The position numbers and the translations under genes are program-made. 7,766 nt of DNA. Origin: Candidatus Krumholzibacteriia bacterium. Lineage in GTDB: Bacteria > Krumholzibacteriota > Krumholzibacteriia > G020349025. Positions within the stretch are counted from its first letter, which is position 1. Every line of letters begins with the position of its first letter. Below the pieces are notes generated by a model that was given only the letters and a program-made list of their open reading frames with translations, was not told the DNA's origin and did no database searches. Where the stretch lies: positions 1 through 7,766 of the forward strand of contig DASRJW010000093.1 of NCBI GenBank assembly GCA_035649275.1. Direction: 5' to 3'. Of the stretch, positions 5,062 to 7,766 are shown piece by piece.

Positions 5062-7371
5062 ATGCGCGTCCACGCCGCCGTCCGCCCTCTGCTCTCGGGA
5101 CTTTGCGCCGCCGTCATGCTGAACGGCACGGCAGGCGCCGAGGCGCCCGCATCGATCCTCGGCTTCAGCGACGAACGCGCTGCGGCGCAGCACACGTTGG
5201 AAGCGCAGTTCGACGCCGTGCTGAACCGGGACAACCTGCGCAACTGGATGCAGCGCCTCTCGGCCCAACCCCATCATCTCGGCTCGGCCTACGGCAAGGA
5301 GAACGCCGAGTTCATCGCCGATCTGTTCCGCTCCTGGGGCTACGAGACGCGCATCGAGACCTTCTATGTCCTTTTCCCGACGCCCCGGGTGCGCGTGCTC
5401 GAGATGGTGGCGCCCGAGCCCTTCACTGCGGCCCTCGTCGAGCCAGCGCTTCCGGAGGACGCGACCTCCGGCCAGACCGACACGCAGCTGCCGATCTACA
5501 ACTGTTACTCCGTGGACGGTGACGTCACGGGGGAGCTCGTCTACGTGAACTACGGCGTGCCGAAGGACTACGAGGAGCTCGAGCGGCGGGGCATCGACGT
5601 GCGCGGCAAGATCGTGCTGGCGCGCTACGGCGGCTCGTGGCGCGGCATCAAGCCGAAGGTGGCGGCGGAGAAGGGTGCGGTCGGCTGCATCATCTATTCC
5701 GACCCGCGTGGCGACGGCTACTTCGAGGGCGATGTCTACCCCAAGGGCGGCTGGCGCAGCGAACGCTCGGCGCAGCGCGGCTCGGTGGCGGACATGCCGA
5801 TTTATTCCGGCGATCCCCTGACGCCGGGGGTGGGCGCCACCAAGAAGACGGCGAAGCCCGACCTGCGCCGGGCGCAGACGTTGACCAAGATCCCGGTGCT
5901 CCCCATCGCCTACAGCGACGCCGTGCCGTTGCTCAGGGCCATCGGCGGGCCGATGGCGCCCGAGGCGTGGCGAGGCTCCCTGCCCCTTCCGTATCGCCTC
6001 GGCCCCGGGCCGGCGCGGGTGCACCTGCGTCTCGAGTTCGACTGGAAGGTGGTGCCGGCGAACGACGTGATCGCGACGCTTCGCGGCACCGAGCTCCCGG
6101 ACGAATGGATCCTGCGCGGTAACCACCACGACGCCTGGGTGAACGGCGCGACGGATCCGGTGAGCGGCTTGGTGGCGCTGCTGGAGGAAGCACGCGCCGT
6201 GGCTGGTCTGGCCCGGAACGGCTGGAAGCCGGCTCGCACCATCGTCTACGCCGCCTGGGACGGCGAGGAAGAGGGGCTCCTCGGGTCGACGGAATGGGTG
6301 GAGACGCACGCCGCGGAGCTGCGCCGCAAGGCGGTGGTCTACATCAACACCGACAGCAACGCGCGCGGACTGCTCGAGATGGCCGGCTCGCACACCTTGG
6401 AGACATTCATCAACCAGGTGGCCCGGGATGTCGTCGATCCGGAGAAGAACGTTTCCGTCCTCGAACGCGCCCGCGCCGCCCTCATCCTCCAAGGTACGGA
6501 GGAGGAACGGAAGGCGGCCCGCGAGACGGGGATGTTGCGCATCGGCGCTCTCGGGTCGGGCTCGGACTACACGCCCTTCCTCCAGCATCTCGGCATCGCC
6601 GCCCTCAGCCTGGGCTACGGCGGCGAGGACGAGTATGGCCAGTACCACTCGATCTACGACAGCTTCGATCACTACCGGCGCTTCATGGATCCGAACTTCG
6701 ACTACGGCCTCGCCATGGCCCGGACGACAGGGCGCGTCGTGCTGCGCCTCGCCAGCGCCACGGTGCTCCCGTTCGAGTTCGGCCGCTTCACCGCGACCAT
6801 CGAGCGCTACGTCAAGGAAGTCAGCAAGCTGGCCGACGACATGCGCGACGAATCGGAGGAGAAGAACCGCCGCCTCGATGAAGGCACCTTCACTGCCTAC
6901 TTCGATCCTACCAAGCCCTATGTCCTGCCGAAGCCGGACGATGCGGTGCCGCATCTCAACTTCGCGCCCCTCGAGAATGCTCTCGGCGTGCTGCAGAAGA
7001 GCGCCCGTGCTCACGAGAAGGCGGCGCTCGCGCGCGGCGCTGGTAGCAAGCCCCTCGCCCCGGCCGAGCGCGCCGCGCTCGATCAAGCGCTCATGGGTTG
7101 CGAGCGTGCTCTCACCCGCCCTGAGGGGTTACCTGGACGGCCCTGGTACGTGCACCACGTCTATGCCCCGGGTCAATACACGGGGTATGGGGTGAAGACG
7201 CTACCCGGCGTCCGCGAGGCCCTCGAGCTCCGGCGCTGGCGGGAGGCGGAGGCACAGGTGGTCATCGCGGCCCAGTTGCTCGAAGCCTACGCCGCCAGGA
7301 TCGACGCGGCCACGACGATCCTCGAACCGGCGCCGGCGGAGTTGACCAGGAAACCGGCCAGCGCGCCGTAG
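5062..7371 (+). CDS. M28-family metallopeptidase, glutamate carboxypeptidase II / transferrin-receptor-like, exported
   Basis: Exported di-zinc exopeptidase of 769 residues with the full architecture of the GCPII (PSMA) group: signal peptide (1-26, cleavage near TAGA-EA), first part of the protease domain (about 45-115), inserted PA domain (about 115-310, with GELVYVNYG and GKIVLARYG), protease domain (about 325-590) and helical transferrin-receptor-type dimerisation domain (about 620-755). Metal and catalytic residues are intact: H355 and D365 (HHDAWVNGATDPVSG), E402 base and E403 ligand (WDGEEEGLLGS), D431 (YINTDSN) and H529 (QYHSIYD). Against human GCPII, aligned by eye from memory, R210 is kept (R194), N257 becomes S241, the arginine patch (R463, R534, R536) is missing and K699 is not retained. 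It is therefore unlikely to be a strict glutamate-releasing enzyme; a broader peptidase is more likely, although exact specificity is unknown. Transcribed alone, divergent from the phosphatase gene, and ending convergently with the HNH gene. Confidence 0.95.
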   Translation: MRVHAAVRPLLSGLCAAVMLNGTAGAEAPASILGFSDERAAAQHTLEAQFDAVLNRDNLRNWMQRLSAQPHHLGSAYGKENAEFIADLFRSWGYETRIETFYVLFPTPRVRVLEMVAPEPFTAALVEPALPEDATSGQTDTQLPIYNCYSVDGDVTGELVYVNYGVPKDYEELERRGIDVRGKIVLARYGGSWRGIKPKVAAEKGAVGCIIYSDPRGDGYFEGDVYPKGGWRSERSAQRGSVADMPIYSGDPLTPGVGATKKTAKPDLRRAQTLTKIPVLPIAYSDAVPLLRAIGGPMAPEAWRGSLPLPYRLGPGPARVHLRLEFDWKVVPANDVIATLRGTELPDEWILRGNHHDAWVNGATDPVSGLVALLEEARAVAGLARNGWKPARTIVYAAWDGEEEGLLGSTEWVETHAAELRRKAVVYINTDSNARGLLEMAGSHTLETFINQVARDVVDPEKNVSVLERARAALILQGTEEERKAARETGMLRIGALGSGSDYTPFLQHLGIAALSLGYGGEDEYGQYHSIYDSFDHYRRFMDPNFDYGLAMARTTGRVVLRLASATVLPFEFGRFTATIERYVKEVSKLADDMRDESEEKNRRLDEGTFTAYFDPTKPYVLPKPDDAVPHLNFAPLENALGVLQKSARAHEKAALARGAGSKPLAPAERAALDQALMGCERALTRPEGLPGRPWYVHHVYAPGQYTGYGVKTLPGVREALELRRWREAEAQVVIAAQLLEAYAARIDAATTILEPAPAELTRKPASAP

Positions 7372-7425
7372 AGACCCGAAGGACCTCGGCAGGACGAAAC
7401 GAACGTGCCCCGAAGCGCCGGCGTG
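7372..7425. other. Convergent intergenic gap
   Basis: The 54 bases between the ends of the M28 gene and the HNH gene hold no convincing hairpin plus T-tract on either strand and no small open frame with a ribosome site. Any terminator here would have to be factor-dependent or of an unrecognised kind. Confidence 0.4.
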
Positions 7426-7766
7426 TTACTCGTCTCCGCTTTCGGTCCTGAACTCGTTCATGCTTTCGAGCTCATCCATGTCTGGGTTCTCGGGCCTCAA
7501 TTCGTCCACGCCGGCGAGTTCTCCCTGCTCGAGCTGCCTCTCGTTGCGGTACCAGGTGGCGAGCTCTTCACATCCCAAACGCCAATACACATCGAGAGGC
7601 GCTCGACCCCAGCAGTGCGCCAATTCCCCGTGCTCTCCCTCCCTGTGGTGGAAGTCGCAGAGCGAGAGCTTGTTCCATTCCTCGTCCCCGCCCTGATGGG
7701 AGCGGTAGTGCAGGTGGTGCACCTGCAGTCGCGATCGGGCCGTGCAGCCCGGTGCCTGGCACCGGT
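7426..7766 (-). CDS. HNH endonuclease-type protein (N-terminus cut by right edge)
   Basis: C-terminal 112 residues of a protein whose frame remains open to the window edge, so the upstream part is not visible. The first visible residues form an HNH/zinc-ribbon module: CQAPGC (C2 and C7 of the visible part), VHHLHY (H17 likely catalytic), GGDEEWN (N31) and LCDFHH (C36, H39/H40). This is the arrangement of HNH nucleases found at the end of larger proteins, for instance DUF222-type. The GTG at 7722 would delete the CX4C half of the module, so it is an unlikely start. After a GRAPLDVYWRLG segment, the last 39 residues are strongly acidic (14 Asp/Glu against 3 Arg). G+C is about 59% over 7441-7680, against about 72% over 6001-6120 in the neighbouring gene, which fits a more recently acquired or faster-evolving gene. 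Function could be mobile-element related or DNA repair; not decidable here. Confidence 0.8.
   Translation of the reverse strand, partial: RCQAPGCTARSRLQVHHLHYRSHQGGDEEWNKLSLCDFHHREGEHGELAHCWGRAPLDVYWRLGCEELATWYRNERQLEQGELAGVDELRPENPDMDELESMNEFRTESGDE

Noticed and set aside
5020-7086. Minus-strand open frame of 688 codons opposite the GCPII-like peptidase gene
   Set aside because: Arg/His/Ala-rich translation without family motifs, no ribosome site, and fully antisense to a gene with complete catalytic motifs. Long antisense frames are expected at this G+C.
7568-7762. Minus-strand open frame of 64 codons over the HNH gene
   Set aside because: Different frame from the HNH motifs, which define the real one.

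Overview
This is a high-GC bacterial segment, tightly packed with genes. By eye the coding stretches run at about 65-72% G+C. It encodes exported enzymes: three zinc metallo-exopeptidases with Sec-type signal peptides, a lipoprotein histidine phosphatase, and a small predicted envelope protein that looks like a beta-barrel. A partial HNH nuclease gene sits at the right edge. The lipoprotein and barrel-like protein suggest a cell with an outer membrane. The peptidase subfamilies (an M28 aminopeptidase, an M1 peptidase with the HEXXH-X17-E signature, and a GCPII/transferrin-receptor-like M28) are common in Gram-negative phyla such as Gemmatimonadota, Acidobacteriota and Eisenbacteria-like lineages. 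No rRNA or other marker gene is present, so the phylum is inference.

Layout, left to right. Minus strand: an M28 aminopeptidase whose C-terminus runs off the left edge (1-929), an M1-family peptidase (946-3213), and an uncharacterised exported protein with a C-terminal hydrophobic helix (3220-3957). These three are nearly contiguous (gaps of about 6 and 16 bases) and are probably one transcript read right to left. A 138-base gap with an inverted repeat separates them from a minus-strand histidine-phosphatase lipoprotein (4096-4842). A 219-base divergent intergenic region (4843-5061), with promoter-like elements on both strands, leads to a plus-strand M28 peptidase of glutamate carboxypeptidase II type (5062-7371). 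After a 54-base convergent gap comes the C-terminal part of a minus-strand HNH endonuclease-type protein (7426-7766), cut by the right edge.

The peptidases could act together outside the cytoplasm to trim peptides to amino acids for uptake, with the barrel-like protein and lipoprotein as envelope partners; this is inferred from co-location and export signals. No mobile element, CRISPR array, tRNA or rRNA was recognised, and no gene-free stretch exceeds 300 bases. I see no clearly novel system. The least explained items are the barrel-like protein next to the M1 gene and the anchored phosphatase between the peptidase genes.
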